A stretch of 64,000 nucleotides of DNA from Draconibacterium sediminis (GTDB lineage: Bacteria; Bacteroidota; Bacteroidia; Bacteroidales; Prolixibacteraceae): NCBI RefSeq assembly GCF_000949475.1, contig NZ_JRHC01000009.1, positions 1-64,000 of the forward strand. The letters run 5' to 3'. Positions within the stretch are counted from its first letter, which is position 1. Every line of letters starts with the position of its first letter. The position numbers were made by a program, and so were the translations under genes. A model generated the notes under the pieces. That model searched no databases and was not told where the DNA came from. It was given only the letters and a program-made list of their open reading frames with translations. This document shows positions 10,137-20,445 of the stretch, one piece after another.

Positions 10137-10868
10137 ATGAAGTTAATTGTATTAATAACGCTCTTCTTTACATTTTCTACTACTTTGCAAAGTAACTCAG
10201 ACACAATAAATACAAAGATTGATGAAGATTACCTAGCAGAGTTTAAAAAGCAGATGCAACTTAAATGGCCGAATAACAAAACAATGAATGTTGTTTTTCA
10301 CGGACACAGTGTCCCATCTGGCTATTCCACAAGGGGAATCGTAAACACACTAGCAGCTTATCCTCATTTATTCTTAAAATTTTTAAAGGAGCAATACCCA
10401 ACTGCGGTTGTAAATTGCATTACTACTTCCATTGGAGGTGAACAGTCGGAGCAGGGGGCTAAACGTTTTAAGGATGATGTGCTTTGTATGAAACCCGACC
10501 TGCTTTTTATCGACTACGCATTAAATGATCGGGGAATTGGCCTTGAAAGAGCTGAAAAGGCCTGGAGATCGATGATTAATGATGCATTAAACGTAAATAT
10601 TAAGCTTGTACTTCTAACGCCTACACCTGATATAAAGGAAGATATCCTGGATGATAATACCACTTTGGCTGGATATGCCAATATGATAAAGAAATTGGGT
10701 GAAGAATTCGATATACCGGTAGTAGACGTGTATGCGCAATTTAAAAAGATGAGGCAAAATGGAGAAGACCTTACAAAATATATGGCTCAAAATAACCATC
10801 CTAATGAGTTGGGACATCAGGTGGCTGTGCAGGAAATTATCAAAAAACTTTTTAGCGAAATTCAATGA
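10137..10868 (+). CDS. SGNH/GDSL-family hydrolase, probable carbohydrate esterase
   Basis: The 243-residue exported protein has a short signal peptide (first 20 residues). SGNH blocks are visible: block I as FHGHSVPSGY, where Gly-His-Ser carries the nucleophile Ser; an Asn-bearing block in DYALNDRG; and the C-terminal Asp/His dyad in NNHPNELGHQ. Together these support an esterase, probably removing acetyl or other acyl groups from glycan chains (inference from family and neighbours). The nucleophile block reads GHSVPSG rather than the textbook GDSL, as in many carbohydrate-esterase SGNH members. Its stop codon overlaps the start of the next sulfatase gene by four bases (ATGA), so translation of the two is probably coupled. 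Confidence 0.8.
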   Translation: MKLIVLITLFFTFSTTLQSNSDTINTKIDEDYLAEFKKQMQLKWPNNKTMNVVFHGHSVPSGYSTRGIVNTLAAYPHLFLKFLKEQYPTAVVNCITTSIGGEQSEQGAKRFKDDVLCMKPDLLFIDYALNDRGIGLERAEKAWRSMINDALNVNIKLVLLTPTPDIKEDILDDNTTLAGYANMIKKLGEEFDIPVVDVYAQFKKMRQNGEDLTKYMAQNNHPNELGHQVAVQEIIKKLFSEIQ

Positions 10869-12388
10869 AGATAAAATTTCATTACCTGCTACTGTTTGTT
10901 TTCGGAGTTAGCCTTATTCAGTGTAAAAATTCCAAAACGCAGGAATTAAATGGAGCAAAGCCACCCAATATTGTATTGATTGTCACCGACGATCAGGGCT
11001 ATGCCGATTTAAGTGCCTATGTGCATGCATCTGATTTGTGCCAGACTCCAAATATGGATCGTATTGCCAAGGCCGGTGTATTGTTTGACCACTGCTATGT
11101 TTCCGGGCCCGTTTGCAGCCCTTCGCGTGCAGGAATTTATACTGGTAGATACCAGGAACGCTGGGATAAAAACATGGGCTGGGGACCTGGTTTGCCAAAC
11201 AATGTAAGCACTTTGGCCGAAATGCTCAAAGAAAATGGTTACACTACTGGTCGCGTGGGAAAAAGCGATTATGGAACGAATTATCATAACCCACATGCAC
11301 GCGAATTCCCGGTGCATCATGGTTACGAACGTTTTATTGGCTTTAGCGCACATGCCCACGACTTCTTTTTGTTAGACGAAGAAATTGAAAGGACAACACC
11401 TGATCCTTACGGCGAAAGTGCATCGTTGGGAAGGTTATGGCGTGATACTACAAAGGTAAGCTTTGAAGATACCTATTCAACCAATCTTTATACCGACGAA
11501 GCAATTCGTTTTATAGAATCGAATACCGATGGTCCTTTCTTTTTAGATCTGGCTTACAACGCTGTGCATGAATTGATTCATCAGGTGCCGGAAGAATATC
11601 GCGAAAAGTGGGACGCCCCAAAAATTCCGAATTACGATCCTTTGATGGGAACGTACAACGAGTATTACTACAAATACACCAAAGTGGGCGATATTAGTGA
11701 TGAAGGAAAACGAAAACTTTACCTGGCGAATTTGAATTGCCTTGACGACAATATTGGCCGACTACTGGATGTGTTGGAAGAAAAGGGATTAATGGAAAAT
11801 ACCCTGGTAATTTTGATCTCAGATAATGGGGGAGAGCCTTTAACGGGGGCAAATAATCTCCCTTTAAGCGGGTCGAAATATACCATGCACGAGGGGGGAA
11901 TTAGGGTACCTTTTATTATTTCTTGGCCAAAATCCTTACCACAGGGTAAACTATATCAGTACCGTGTTAGTGCCCTGGATATTGTGCCAACATGCTTGCA
12001 GGCAGCTGGTATTGCATCAAATGAATCAGATACATTTGACGGTAGCGGCCTGATTTATCCAATTTTAAACGATGAACCATCTGTAAAAGCTGAGGAACCG
12101 CTTTGTTTTAAGTTTGGCAAACAATGGGCGATTATCGATCAGGGGTGGAAACTGGTTTATGCCGAGGATTACAATCCTGGATGGAGACCAATTACATCAC
12201 AAATATTGTTGGGGGCAAATAGTGGTAAACTTGCCTTGTACAATTTGAATGAAGATATTGGCGAACGGAATAACCTGGTTGATGTTGAAGAGGAAAAAGC
12301 CCGGGAACTTCAGCATAAATTTGATAGTTGGCTGGAGAAAATGAAGGCAGAGCATCAGAATTATTCGTTTTGGTCTAAAGGAGACTAG
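10865..12388 (+). CDS. Type I (S1) sulfatase, lipoprotein
   Basis: This 507-residue sulfatase has a lipoprotein signal with Cys20 (SLIQC), so it is membrane-anchored, unlike its two exported neighbours. Catalytic elements include LIVTDDQGYAD (metal-binding Asp pair), CSPSR with Cys84 followed by AGIYTGRY, a GRVGKSDYG motif in the place usually held by GKWHLG, and LISDNGGE near residue 320. The substitution of the usual Lys-Trp-His by Lys-Ser-Asp suggests a distinct substrate pocket. Translation is likely coupled to the preceding SGNH esterase gene through the ATGA overlap. It belongs to the S1 family; I cannot assign a subfamily with confidence. Confidence 0.9.
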   Translation: MKIKFHYLLLFVFGVSLIQCKNSKTQELNGAKPPNIVLIVTDDQGYADLSAYVHASDLCQTPNMDRIAKAGVLFDHCYVSGPVCSPSRAGIYTGRYQERWDKNMGWGPGLPNNVSTLAEMLKENGYTTGRVGKSDYGTNYHNPHAREFPVHHGYERFIGFSAHAHDFFLLDEEIERTTPDPYGESASLGRLWRDTTKVSFEDTYSTNLYTDEAIRFIESNTDGPFFLDLAYNAVHELIHQVPEEYREKWDAPKIPNYDPLMGTYNEYYYKYTKVGDISDEGKRKLYLANLNCLDDNIGRLLDVLEEKGLMENTLVILISDNGGEPLTGANNLPLSGSKYTMHEGGIRVPFIISWPKSLPQGKLYQYRVSALDIVPTCLQAAGIASNESDTFDGSGLIYPILNDEPSVKAEEPLCFKFGKQWAIIDQGWKLVYAEDYNPGWRPITSQILLGANSGKLALYNLNEDIGERNNLVDVEEEKARELQHKFDSWLEKMKAEHQNYSFWSKGD

Positions 12389-12463
12389 TCCACAAGTATT
12401 GTGTTTATTCCGTGGAAGAGTTGAAGGAACGATAACAACAAAATATTGTAAAAGTGAATAGAG

Positions 12464-15400
12464 ATGAAGAGAAAGGCGGTTGTATTTTTATTGTTTGGGG
12501 TTATTGGTATTGCTGGAACAGTTTTTTTTACAGTAACTTCAAACAAAGCCATATCTAGTACTGAAACGACAGAAAGAAAAGCAGAATATAACAACGAAAA
12601 ACGACCAAGAGAAAGCCTTTCTGAAAAAGAAAAAGCTATTAATAAGGCTCATTTAGAGCGTCATTATGATTCAGGTGTCCCCTTAAAAAGTGCTTCCGGA
12701 ATTACTTCTTATGCAGATGGGAAAATACAAGGATACTGGGATAAAATGCGATTCTTATCTTCGGGGAAAACTGGCTACGGTTATCGAGTGGATGGTTCGG
12801 TGTACGATAAGGAACATGATGTAATTTATGCGATTTCTTATGCAGGGCACATTTGGAAAATTAACCGTGACGGGGATAATCCATCCCAAATCCAATGGGA
12901 ATTAATGAATCACAAGCAAAGTTTTAAAACTTCTTACATTGAAGGTTTAAACAAAAGCGATGGGGCATTTCGTATGATTCGTTCCTCAAAAACAGGAATG
13001 CAATACAGCGATGATGAAGGAAGAACATGGACGGCAGCGTCGGGGATTTCAGCTATGGAAGAAACCAGAGAAGCTGTCGTTGCCGATAAATTGGGAGCAA
13101 ACAGAATATTTAGTGTCGTAAAAACCAGTTCATCAAATTTGCAGGCCTGTATTTCATTAAATGACGGAGTAACTTACAGTCCCTTATCTACAAACTTTAA
13201 TCCTGCGGAATATAATGTTAAGATGTTCAAAGCATTAAACTCCGAATCCGTTTTTATTGCAGCCTTGTCCAATTCTGATTCATTATTAAGGATTTTCGAA
13301 TGTACACCCGCCGATTCCAGTTTCAATTTAATTGCCACTTCATCAACCACATTTTTTGGGTTGGACAGAATATTTGGTACCTTTTATAACGACAATTTTC
13401 ATTTTTACGTTGCCGCCAAAAATTCGCACATTTACTATTCATCAGACAAGGGAAATAACTGGGAACTAAAGAGCAGCACAAATAATAGCGATGGGGATAC
13501 GAATCCCCGCACGGTGCACCCCACAAAACCAAATATAATTTTCCAGGGCTATTTAGACGTTAACATGTCGGTGAATAGTGGAGCATCGTTTTCGAATTTT
13601 TCCCATTTATTTGGTTGGGATGTGCATCACATGAAAATGCATCAGAAAAAAGATGGAAGTTATTTTCATTTTATTGGATTGGATTTCGGATGCTATATAT
13701 CTGATGAACCTGAGAATAAGGACGAATATATCCAGCTTAACAATACTTCTCCAGCCCAAATGTGTTATGATGCCGATCATGGTCAAAATTATTACAGCTC
13801 ATTCTCCAGTACGCAAGACCGGGGGACGTTGGGATATGAAACCTACTCCAACAGATCATTTACTACCGATGTAAAAACAACAGATGGATTGCGTGTGACC
13901 ATCGGGAATAACGAAGAATCTGTTTGGACCTGGATGTACTACGGTTCAATTTTCAGGCAGGCAAACTTTGTGGTTCAGTCATCGGATTTGGCCCAAATTA
14001 ACTGGACGAGCAACTGGTGGGCAGCCCCCATGATTCCATCTCCGGATAAAAATGAAGATGCAATTTATGTGGCGGCAGGGCCTAAACTTTCTAAGTTTAC
14101 CTATAATTCGTCCGATAATTCTATCATTCAGACCAGCCATTATGTCGATTTTGGAGAGAAATCAGGGTCAGAAATAACAGGTTTTGGCTATTCTCCGATA
14201 AACACAAAAAGGTGGTATGTTTCGGTTAAAACAGGCGGTTTTTATTATTCAGTAAATGGCGGACAAACTTTTAGTCAATCGCAATACACCGGGCTTTTCC
14301 CACGTGCGAACGACCAGGGGTACAATTATGCTAAAAATCAGCATGTAATAAAAGCATCAAATATTGATGAGAAAACAGTGTACTGCGCCGGTGTAGGTAA
14401 CTTGTTCATGATTAGCACCGATGGTGGACAAACATTTACGAACCATAGCAACGGATTAAATATATACAGGATACGAGACTTTGATTTTTCTCCGGATGAG
14501 AAATTCATTTTTGCTGCTTGTGCATATGGTGGCATTTGGGTGTATTCCGTGGACGATGATAAGTGGTATGAAATGATCGATGAGGCGGTTCCGTATGTTG
14601 ACTTTACCGATGTTGAATATATGGTAAGAGAGAATACAGTAAACTTTGGAACATTCGGAAATGGTATACTAAAATTAAAACTCGATGTAAAGGTTCCTCC
14701 GGTGGCCTATCCCGATAGTTTGGTGGCAACGTTGGATGGGAACAATCGTGTAAAACTATCGTGGAAAGATAACTCGGACAATGAAATAGGTTTTATTATT
14801 CAACGTCTGGATAACGGAACGTTTTTAAAAATAGGTGATGTCTCACTTAACGTAACTTCCTATACGGACACTCAACTGACAGAACCGGGAGATTATACCT
14901 ACCGGGTTAAAGCCATAAATTCGACCGAATCATCATACTTCTCTAACTATTCTCAGGCTACAATATTGCAGGAAGGTAAAGTCTCAAAACAAAACTGGAC
15001 CCTGGTTAGTGTTGATAGTGAAGAAACCAGTGGATATGGTGCAGAGTTAGCTTTCGATGAGAATGAAAGCACCATGTGGCATACACAATGGAATGTGACT
15101 CCAAAGCCTGATTATCCGCATACCTTGGTGATTGATATGCACAACACGATTACATTGCAGGGGTTTGGGTATTTACCCCGCCAAGATAACCAGTGGAACG
15201 GAACAATTAAAGCTTACGAATTCTATGTTTCTACTGACAATTCAAATTGGGAAAAAGTAGCTTCGGGCAGTTGGGATCAAACAAAAAAGAACAAGGAGGT
15301 GTATTTCAGTTCACCGGTGGAGGCCAGGTATATTAAGCTGGTTGGGCTAAACGAAGTGAATGGTTTGGCTTTTGCTTCCTGTGCTGAACTATCGGTGTAT

Positions 15401-15970
15401 ACTCAGGTACTATCGAAACAATTACTTACTGCACCTCAATTTGTGCAGGGAGGCAGGTTATCAGATACTGAAATAGAATTAATCTGGCTGGATAAGTCGA
15501 GCGATGAAAGCGGTTTTGTTGTTGAACAATTAATCGACGGAAATTTTACTGAAATATACACCAGTGGTCCAAATGTAACGAGCTACAAGTTGCAAAACAC
15601 AACAATTAATACGGCTTACTCATTCCGCGTTTCAGCATTTAACTCAGAAGGATCATCCGAATACTCAAGATTATTAACGCTCGATAATATAGATGCTCCA
15701 GTTGGTGTAGATGATTTAACAATTCAGAATGATATGATTGTGGTGTACCCTAATCCTGTTAAACATCAATTGAACATCCGTATTGACGGCAACTTGAAAT
15801 TTGATCGCTGGCAAATATTCGATATGTCGGGCCGGGTGATCAAAAGTGGCAATATCACGGAGTACATAAGCCAGGAGCAGATAAATGTTCAGGAACTAAA
15901 AACAGGGCATTATCTGCTGCGTATGAGTGGTGTGAACGGCACGGTCTCAAAATCAATTATAAAAAAATAG
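12464..15970 (+). CDS. Asp-box beta-propeller protein with FN3, F5/8C and T9SS tail
   Basis: This is a 1168-residue secreted protein with an N-terminal hydrophobic segment (residues 4-22). A large propeller region (about 90-740) contains four Asp-box type repeats: YSDDEGRTW near 178, YSSDKGNNW near 324, YSVNGGQTF near 594 and ISTDGGQTF near 649. Such repeats occur in sialidases, VPS10 domains and GH74-like propellers. Then follow a fibronectin III domain (about 746-835), a discoidin/F5-8C carbohydrate-binding module (about 842-982), a second FN3 (about 986-1075), and a C-terminal type IX sorting domain starting with VVYPNPVKHQLN. The protein is therefore expected outside the cell or on its surface. 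The F5/8C module is closely similar to that of the next gene. Whether the propeller is catalytic is unknown; I see no decisive catalytic set. Confidence 0.8.
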   Translation: MKRKAVVFLLFGVIGIAGTVFFTVTSNKAISSTETTERKAEYNNEKRPRESLSEKEKAINKAHLERHYDSGVPLKSASGITSYADGKIQGYWDKMRFLSSGKTGYGYRVDGSVYDKEHDVIYAISYAGHIWKINRDGDNPSQIQWELMNHKQSFKTSYIEGLNKSDGAFRMIRSSKTGMQYSDDEGRTWTAASGISAMEETREAVVADKLGANRIFSVVKTSSSNLQACISLNDGVTYSPLSTNFNPAEYNVKMFKALNSESVFIAALSNSDSLLRIFECTPADSSFNLIATSSTTFFGLDRIFGTFYNDNFHFYVAAKNSHIYYSSDKGNNWELKSSTNNSDGDTNPRTVHPTKPNIIFQGYLDVNMSVNSGASFSNFSHLFGWDVHHMKMHQKKDGSYFHFIGLDFGCYISDEPENKDEYIQLNNTSPAQMCYDADHGQNYYSSFSSTQDRGTLGYETYSNRSFTTDVKTTDGLRVTIGNNEESVWTWMYYGSIFRQANFVVQSSDLAQINWTSNWWAAPMIPSPDKNEDAIYVAAGPKLSKFTYNSSDNSIIQTSHYVDFGEKSGSEITGFGYSPINTKRWYVSVKTGGFYYSVNGGQTFSQSQYTGLFPRANDQGYNYAKNQHVIKASNIDEKTVYCAGVGNLFMISTDGGQTFTNHSNGLNIYRIRDFDFSPDEKFIFAACAYGGIWVYSVDDDKWYEMIDEAVPYVDFTDVEYMVRENTVNFGTFGNGILKLKLDVKVPPVAYPDSLVATLDGNNRVKLSWKDNSDNEIGFIIQRLDNGTFLKIGDVSLNVTSYTDTQLTEPGDYTYRVKAINSTESSYFSNYSQATILQEGKVSKQNWTLVSVDSEETSGYGAELAFDENESTMWHTQWNVTPKPDYPHTLVIDMHNTITLQGFGYLPRQDNQWNGTIKAYEFYVSTDNSNWEKVASGSWDQTKKNKEVYFSSPVEARYIKLVGLNEVNGLAFASCAELSVYTQVLSKQLLTAPQFVQGGRLSDTEIELIWLDKSSDESGFVVEQLIDGNFTEIYTSGPNVTSYKLQNTTINTAYSFRVSAFNSEGSSEYSRLLTLDNIDAPVGVDDLTIQNDMIVVYPNPVKHQLNIRIDGNLKFDRWQIFDMSGRVIKSGNITEYISQEQINVQELKTGHYLLRMSGVNGTVSKSIIKK

Positions 15971-15971
15971 C

Positions 15972-17540
15972 ATGAAGTTTTTAGCGTTGTCATTTACTAT
16001 CTTTTTATTTACTGTAAGTGCTTATTCGCAATTTATTGATGAGGCAACTCCTGCAGATGTAAAACCAACACTTTCATCGGTACCCGATAGTTGGGTGCTT
16101 GATTTTAGCGATGAGTTTGATGGTACGCAAGTAAATGCCAATAAATGGAGAATCGATAACAGTACCAAATCCCGTGCAGCCCGCCCCAAAATTGGAATCG
16201 ACGATTGGCGATGGAAACCAGAGAACGTCTCTGTTGCCAATGGGAACCTAATTCTGAAAGTGTATAAAACAGCAGCAGGTTCCATGACAAATGGATCGAT
16301 AAACAGTTACACCAAGTACGAAACTCAATATGGGTATTTTGAAGCCCGAATTAAGATTGGTGAAGCCAACAAAGGGACACACACTGCATTTTGGTTACAA
16401 GGACCAAATATGGGTAATGTAGATGGCACGGCAAATGATGGAGCCGAAATTGATATCTTCGAATCAGCATGGACTGGTGAATTCACAAAATCGGTGGTAC
16501 ATATTGATGGATATGGAGCTGATCACCAGGCAAACACTAAACAATACAGCACTCCCGGCATCCATGATGGATTTCATACCTGGGGTTTTTATTGGACGGA
16601 ACATGAGATGGAGATATATTATGATGGTGTATTTAAAGTTCGGTATTCTGATCCGAAATGGGTGGCACAGGCTCCCGAATTTTTGTGGTTGTCAAACGGA
16701 GCCAGCTTCGGGTTGGAAGGCGATCAGTATTTTGTTGACCATCCGATTGGTTATCTTACCGAAACGCAGGTTGATTATATTCGAGTATGGAAACCCGACG
16801 GCAGCCAATCAGCTAACGATTCGCTATTAAGCAAAGAAAACTGGTCGCTCATATACACCGATAGCGAAGACAACTATAGCAGTAATTTGGCAACTTACGC
16901 TTTCGATGACAATCCTTATACCTTTTGGCACACAGAATGGAAAAACAACCAACCTCCCTTTCCTCACGAAATTCAAATCGATTTAGGAGATACAGCCGTA
17001 TTTTCAGCCTTTGTTTATACGCCTCGTCAAGATAATAACCTCAATGGGAATATTAATAATTATGAGTTTTATGCTTCAAATGTTCCCGGATGCTGGGGCG
17101 ATCCATTAAAATCAGGCTCTTTCACAACAACTGGAAGCACTGTACGTGTAGTACTTGACGAACCTGCAGAGTGCAGATATATTCGGTTGGTGGCCTTGTC
17201 TGAGATAAATGGATTGCATTTCACCAATGTTGCAGAATTATCTTTAGTTGGAGATTATATCAACGAAATTCAGGTTGGAGTTAATAATACAATAAAAGAA
17301 TTGGTAGCCGCGGTTTATCCGAATCCTTTTACAGGTGAAATCAACCTGAAATTGAATAATAAGCATAATCTGGCTGGCTGGAGGATTTATACAATTGGTG
17401 GACAGATTATGAAGCAAGGCGAGATACCTGATTTAGAAAATAGAGTAAAAATAAATACACAAAGTTTAACACCGGGAGTATATCTTCTTGAGTTAAATAA
17501 TGCTTTGGGGCGCGAACTAAAGTTAGTGGTCAAAAAATAA
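15972..17540 (+). CDS. GH16 endo-glycanase with F5/8C module and T9SS tail
   Basis: This 522-residue secreted enzyme has a signal peptide (1-20), a GH16 jelly-roll domain (about 40-277), a discoidin-type carbohydrate-binding module (about 285-430) and a type IX sorting tail (from about 445, AAVYPNPFTGEINLKL). The catalytic signature AEIDIFES gives Glu159 as nucleophile, Asp161 as helper and Glu164 as acid/base, in the beta-bulge form of the family. The WRWKPENVSV segment around residue 80 is typical of GH16 enzymes acting on marine galactans and beta-glucans. It should cut beta-1,3 or beta-1,4 chains endo-wise outside the cell; the substrate (agar-, porphyran- or laminarin-like, or another) cannot be decided here. 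It starts one base after the preceding stop, so the pair is translated together. Confidence 0.9.
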   Translation: MKFLALSFTIFLFTVSAYSQFIDEATPADVKPTLSSVPDSWVLDFSDEFDGTQVNANKWRIDNSTKSRAARPKIGIDDWRWKPENVSVANGNLILKVYKTAAGSMTNGSINSYTKYETQYGYFEARIKIGEANKGTHTAFWLQGPNMGNVDGTANDGAEIDIFESAWTGEFTKSVVHIDGYGADHQANTKQYSTPGIHDGFHTWGFYWTEHEMEIYYDGVFKVRYSDPKWVAQAPEFLWLSNGASFGLEGDQYFVDHPIGYLTETQVDYIRVWKPDGSQSANDSLLSKENWSLIYTDSEDNYSSNLATYAFDDNPYTFWHTEWKNNQPPFPHEIQIDLGDTAVFSAFVYTPRQDNNLNGNINNYEFYASNVPGCWGDPLKSGSFTTTGSTVRVVLDEPAECRYIRLVALSEINGLHFTNVAELSLVGDYINEIQVGVNNTIKELVAAVYPNPFTGEINLKLNNKHNLAGWRIYTIGGQIMKQGEIPDLENRVKINTQSLTPGVYLLELNNALGRELKLVVKK

Positions 17541-17556
17541 TTTGTTAAGAATATAT

Positions 17557-20445
17557 ATGAAAATTGTAACCATGAGAAAGGATAAATTAGCAATTCATTT
17601 AAAGGCATCAATCTATGTAGTCATTTTTGCAGGAATGTTAATGAGTTGTGCCAATAGAAAGCGTGTTGAAATCGATTTGTCTGGCGATTGGAAATTTCAA
17701 ATTGATCGTATGGATCAGGGATTTAACGAAAAATGGTACAAACAGGAGCTTTCGGACACCATCATTCTGCCTGGATCAATGCCCGAGCAGAACAAGGGAA
17801 TTCCCGTTGGGTACAATACCAAATTTACCGGTAATATATGGAGGGAGTATCCTGCCAGTAAATACTGGTACGATGATGAAAATTACAAACCTTATTTAAG
17901 CGACGATAAATTTCGCTTTCCTTTCTGGCTGGTGTCCGATTATCATTATGTTGGTGCAGCATGGTATCAGAAAAAAGTTACAATTCCCAAAGATTGGAAT
18001 GGAAAAAAAGTGGAACTGTATCTGGAGCGTCCGCACTGGGAAACTAAAGTATGGGTAAACGATACTTATGTGGGTGTAAATAATGCACTGGGTGTTCCGC
18101 ATATTTACGATTTAAGCGAATACTTAAATCCAGGCGACAATGCAATTACCATTTGTATTGACAACCGTGTGAAAGATGTAAATGTGGGTATTGATGCGCA
18201 CAGTATTAGCGATAATACACAAAGCAACTGGAATGGAATTATAGGAGATATCAAGCTGCTTCAAAAAGATATGCTGTTCATTTCTAATGTGCAGATTTTC
18301 CCTGACCTGGAGAATAAAATGGCACGTTTGGAAATTGAAATAGGCAACGATACAGAAAGCCCAATGTACGGCGAAATTAAGGTTTCTGCATCAAGTATTT
18401 ATACAGAAGAAGTACACAGCGTTGATGCTGTAAGTACGACTTTCAATTCAGATGCCGGTACTAAAATAATCGAATTGGAATACCCCATGGGAGAAGATGT
18501 TCGTTTGTGGGATGAGTTTCATCCAAATATGTATCAACTTAAAGTGGAACTAACATCAAATGAGCTTGGTGATGTTTGGACCGGCAATTTTGGTATGCGC
18601 GAATTCCGAAATGTGGGTAAGAGTCTAGAGAATAATGGCCGCCCGGTTTATTTACGAGGTACTTTAGATTGCGCCGTATTCCCAAAAACAGGTTATCCTC
18701 CAACAGATAGGAAATCTTGGGAGCGAATATTAAATGTATGCAAAGCGCATGGTCTTAATCATATTCGTTTTCACTCATGGTGTCCGCCAAAAGCAGCTTT
18801 CGATGCTGCCGACAAATTAGGATTTTATTACCAGGTGGAGGCTTCGGCATGGGCAGTTAATTTAGGAGACAGCACAGCGTTAGATCAATGGATTTATGAC
18901 GAAAGCGAGCGAATGGTATCAGAATATGGCAATCACCCGTCTTTCTGCTTAATGCCATACGGAAATGAGCCGCATGGTAAAAATCACAAAGCCTATCTAA
19001 TTGACTTTGTAAAATACTGGAAGGCCAAAGGCGATAAGCGAAGAATTTATACCACAGGAGCCGGTTGGCCGCTTATTCCTGAAAACGATTTTCATAATAC
19101 GCACCGTGGAACGCGTATTCAGGGCTGGAACCAAAACCTGGAGAGTGTAATTAACAAAGAGGCACCTCGCAGCGACTACGATTTTGAAAAAACAGTGGCA
19201 AATTTGAAAGCACCAATGATTGCTCACGAAACAGGGCAGTGGTGCGTGTATCCGAATTTCAAAGAGATGGAAAAGTACGATGGCGTAATGAAAGCCACCA
19301 ACTTCGAAATCTTTCAAAAAAGTTTGGAGGCACATGGCATGTTGCATTTAACCGACGATTTTGTAAAAGCTTCGGGCATGTTGCAGGTATTGTGCTACAA
19401 AGCCGATATTGAAGCTGCGTTACGAACCAAAGGTTTTAGCGGATTTCAACTGTTGGATTTGAGCGATTTCTCAGGTCAGGGCACTGCCATTGTCGGTATT
19501 CTGGATGCCTTTTACGAAGAGAAGGGGTATGTTACACCCGCTGAGTTCAGACAATTTTGTGATGTAACTGTTCCCTTGGCACGCTTCAAAAAAATGATAT
19601 TTACGAGCGATGAAAAAGTGGCTTGCGATATAGAAATTGCGCATTATGGCGAAAAGGAACTGAAAGGAGTTGAACCAGCATGGAAAATAGTTGATGCGGA
19701 TGGAAATACAGTAAAAGAAGGAACTCTCGATAAAACCGATATAAGTTTCGGACACAATATTCAGTTGGGTTCAATAAGCGAAACCATTGAAATCTCGGAA
19801 GCTTCGGAATTTCAATTGCAGGTTGATGTAGCCGGCTTTGTGAATACATGGGATATCTGGATTTATCCGGCTGAGCTACCAAAAGTAGAAAGTGATGTAA
19901 TGGTGGTTTCAACTTTAAATCAAAAAGCATTAGCAACCTTGGAGAATGGAGGAAAAGTGTTGTTAACAGTTAAAAAAGGCAGCATTAAAGAAGGTAAAGG
20001 TGGCGAAGTGGCCGTTGGTTTCTCAAGCATATTCTGGAATACAGCTTGGACGAATTATCAGAAACCGCATACCCTGGGTATATTGTGTAATCCTGAACAT
20101 CCGGCATTGGCTGATTTCCCAACCGAATACTATTCTAACTGGCAATGGTGGGATGCCATGAGCCATTCAAATGCCTTCAATATTGAAGGATTTGAAAATA
20201 CAACTGAACCCATTGTTCGTATCATAGACGATTGGGTAACCAATAAACCATTGGCCTTGATTTTTGAAGCCAAGGTAGGCAATGGAAAATTGATAATGAC
20301 GGGTGTTGATCTTCAATCCGATTTGGATAACCGCCCTGAAGCAAGGCAAATGCTGTATAGCTTTAAGAAATACATGAGTGGTGAATATTTTAATCCGACA
20401 ACAGAAATAGGTGTAGCCGAAATAGAAGGTTTATTTCAGAAGTAA
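17557..20445 (+). CDS. GH2-family glycoside hydrolase, lipoprotein (paralog of 3892-6669)
   Basis: I start this gene at the ATG at 17557; a TTG at 17542 is in frame and an ATG at 17572 is also possible. Either ATG leaves a lipoprotein signal ending in GMLMSC. The protein is about 962 residues, with a sugar-binding jelly roll, Ig-like domain and TIM barrel as in GH2. It shares RFHSWCPPKAAFDAAD, LMPYGNEPHG (Asn-Glu acid/base) and MIAHETGQW (nucleophile Glu) with the first GH2 protein of the cluster, as well as the C-terminal NWQWWD and VGNGKLI patches. It has about 40 extra residues near the N-terminus. It closes block A, followed by 447 bases without a gene. The substrate is unknown; the duplication suggests two related linkages. 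Confidence 0.85.
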   Translation: MKIVTMRKDKLAIHLKASIYVVIFAGMLMSCANRKRVEIDLSGDWKFQIDRMDQGFNEKWYKQELSDTIILPGSMPEQNKGIPVGYNTKFTGNIWREYPASKYWYDDENYKPYLSDDKFRFPFWLVSDYHYVGAAWYQKKVTIPKDWNGKKVELYLERPHWETKVWVNDTYVGVNNALGVPHIYDLSEYLNPGDNAITICIDNRVKDVNVGIDAHSISDNTQSNWNGIIGDIKLLQKDMLFISNVQIFPDLENKMARLEIEIGNDTESPMYGEIKVSASSIYTEEVHSVDAVSTTFNSDAGTKIIELEYPMGEDVRLWDEFHPNMYQLKVELTSNELGDVWTGNFGMREFRNVGKSLENNGRPVYLRGTLDCAVFPKTGYPPTDRKSWERILNVCKAHGLNHIRFHSWCPPKAAFDAADKLGFYYQVEASAWAVNLGDSTALDQWIYDESERMVSEYGNHPSFCLMPYGNEPHGKNHKAYLIDFVKYWKAKGDKRRIYTTGAGWPLIPENDFHNTHRGTRIQGWNQNLESVINKEAPRSDYDFEKTVANLKAPMIAHETGQWCVYPNFKEMEKYDGVMKATNFEIFQKSLEAHGMLHLTDDFVKASGMLQVLCYKADIEAALRTKGFSGFQLLDLSDFSGQGTAIVGILDAFYEEKGYVTPAEFRQFCDVTVPLARFKKMIFTSDEKVACDIEIAHYGEKELKGVEPAWKIVDADGNTVKEGTLDKTDISFGHNIQLGSISETIEISEASEFQLQVDVAGFVNTWDIWIYPAELPKVESDVMVVSTLNQKALATLENGGKVLLTVKKGSIKEGKGGEVAVGFSSIFWNTAWTNYQKPHTLGILCNPEHPALADFPTEYYSNWQWWDAMSHSNAFNIEGFENTTEPIVRIIDDWVTNKPLALIFEAKVGNGKLIMTGVDLQSDLDNRPEARQMLYSFKKYMSGEYFNPTTEIGVAEIEGLFQK

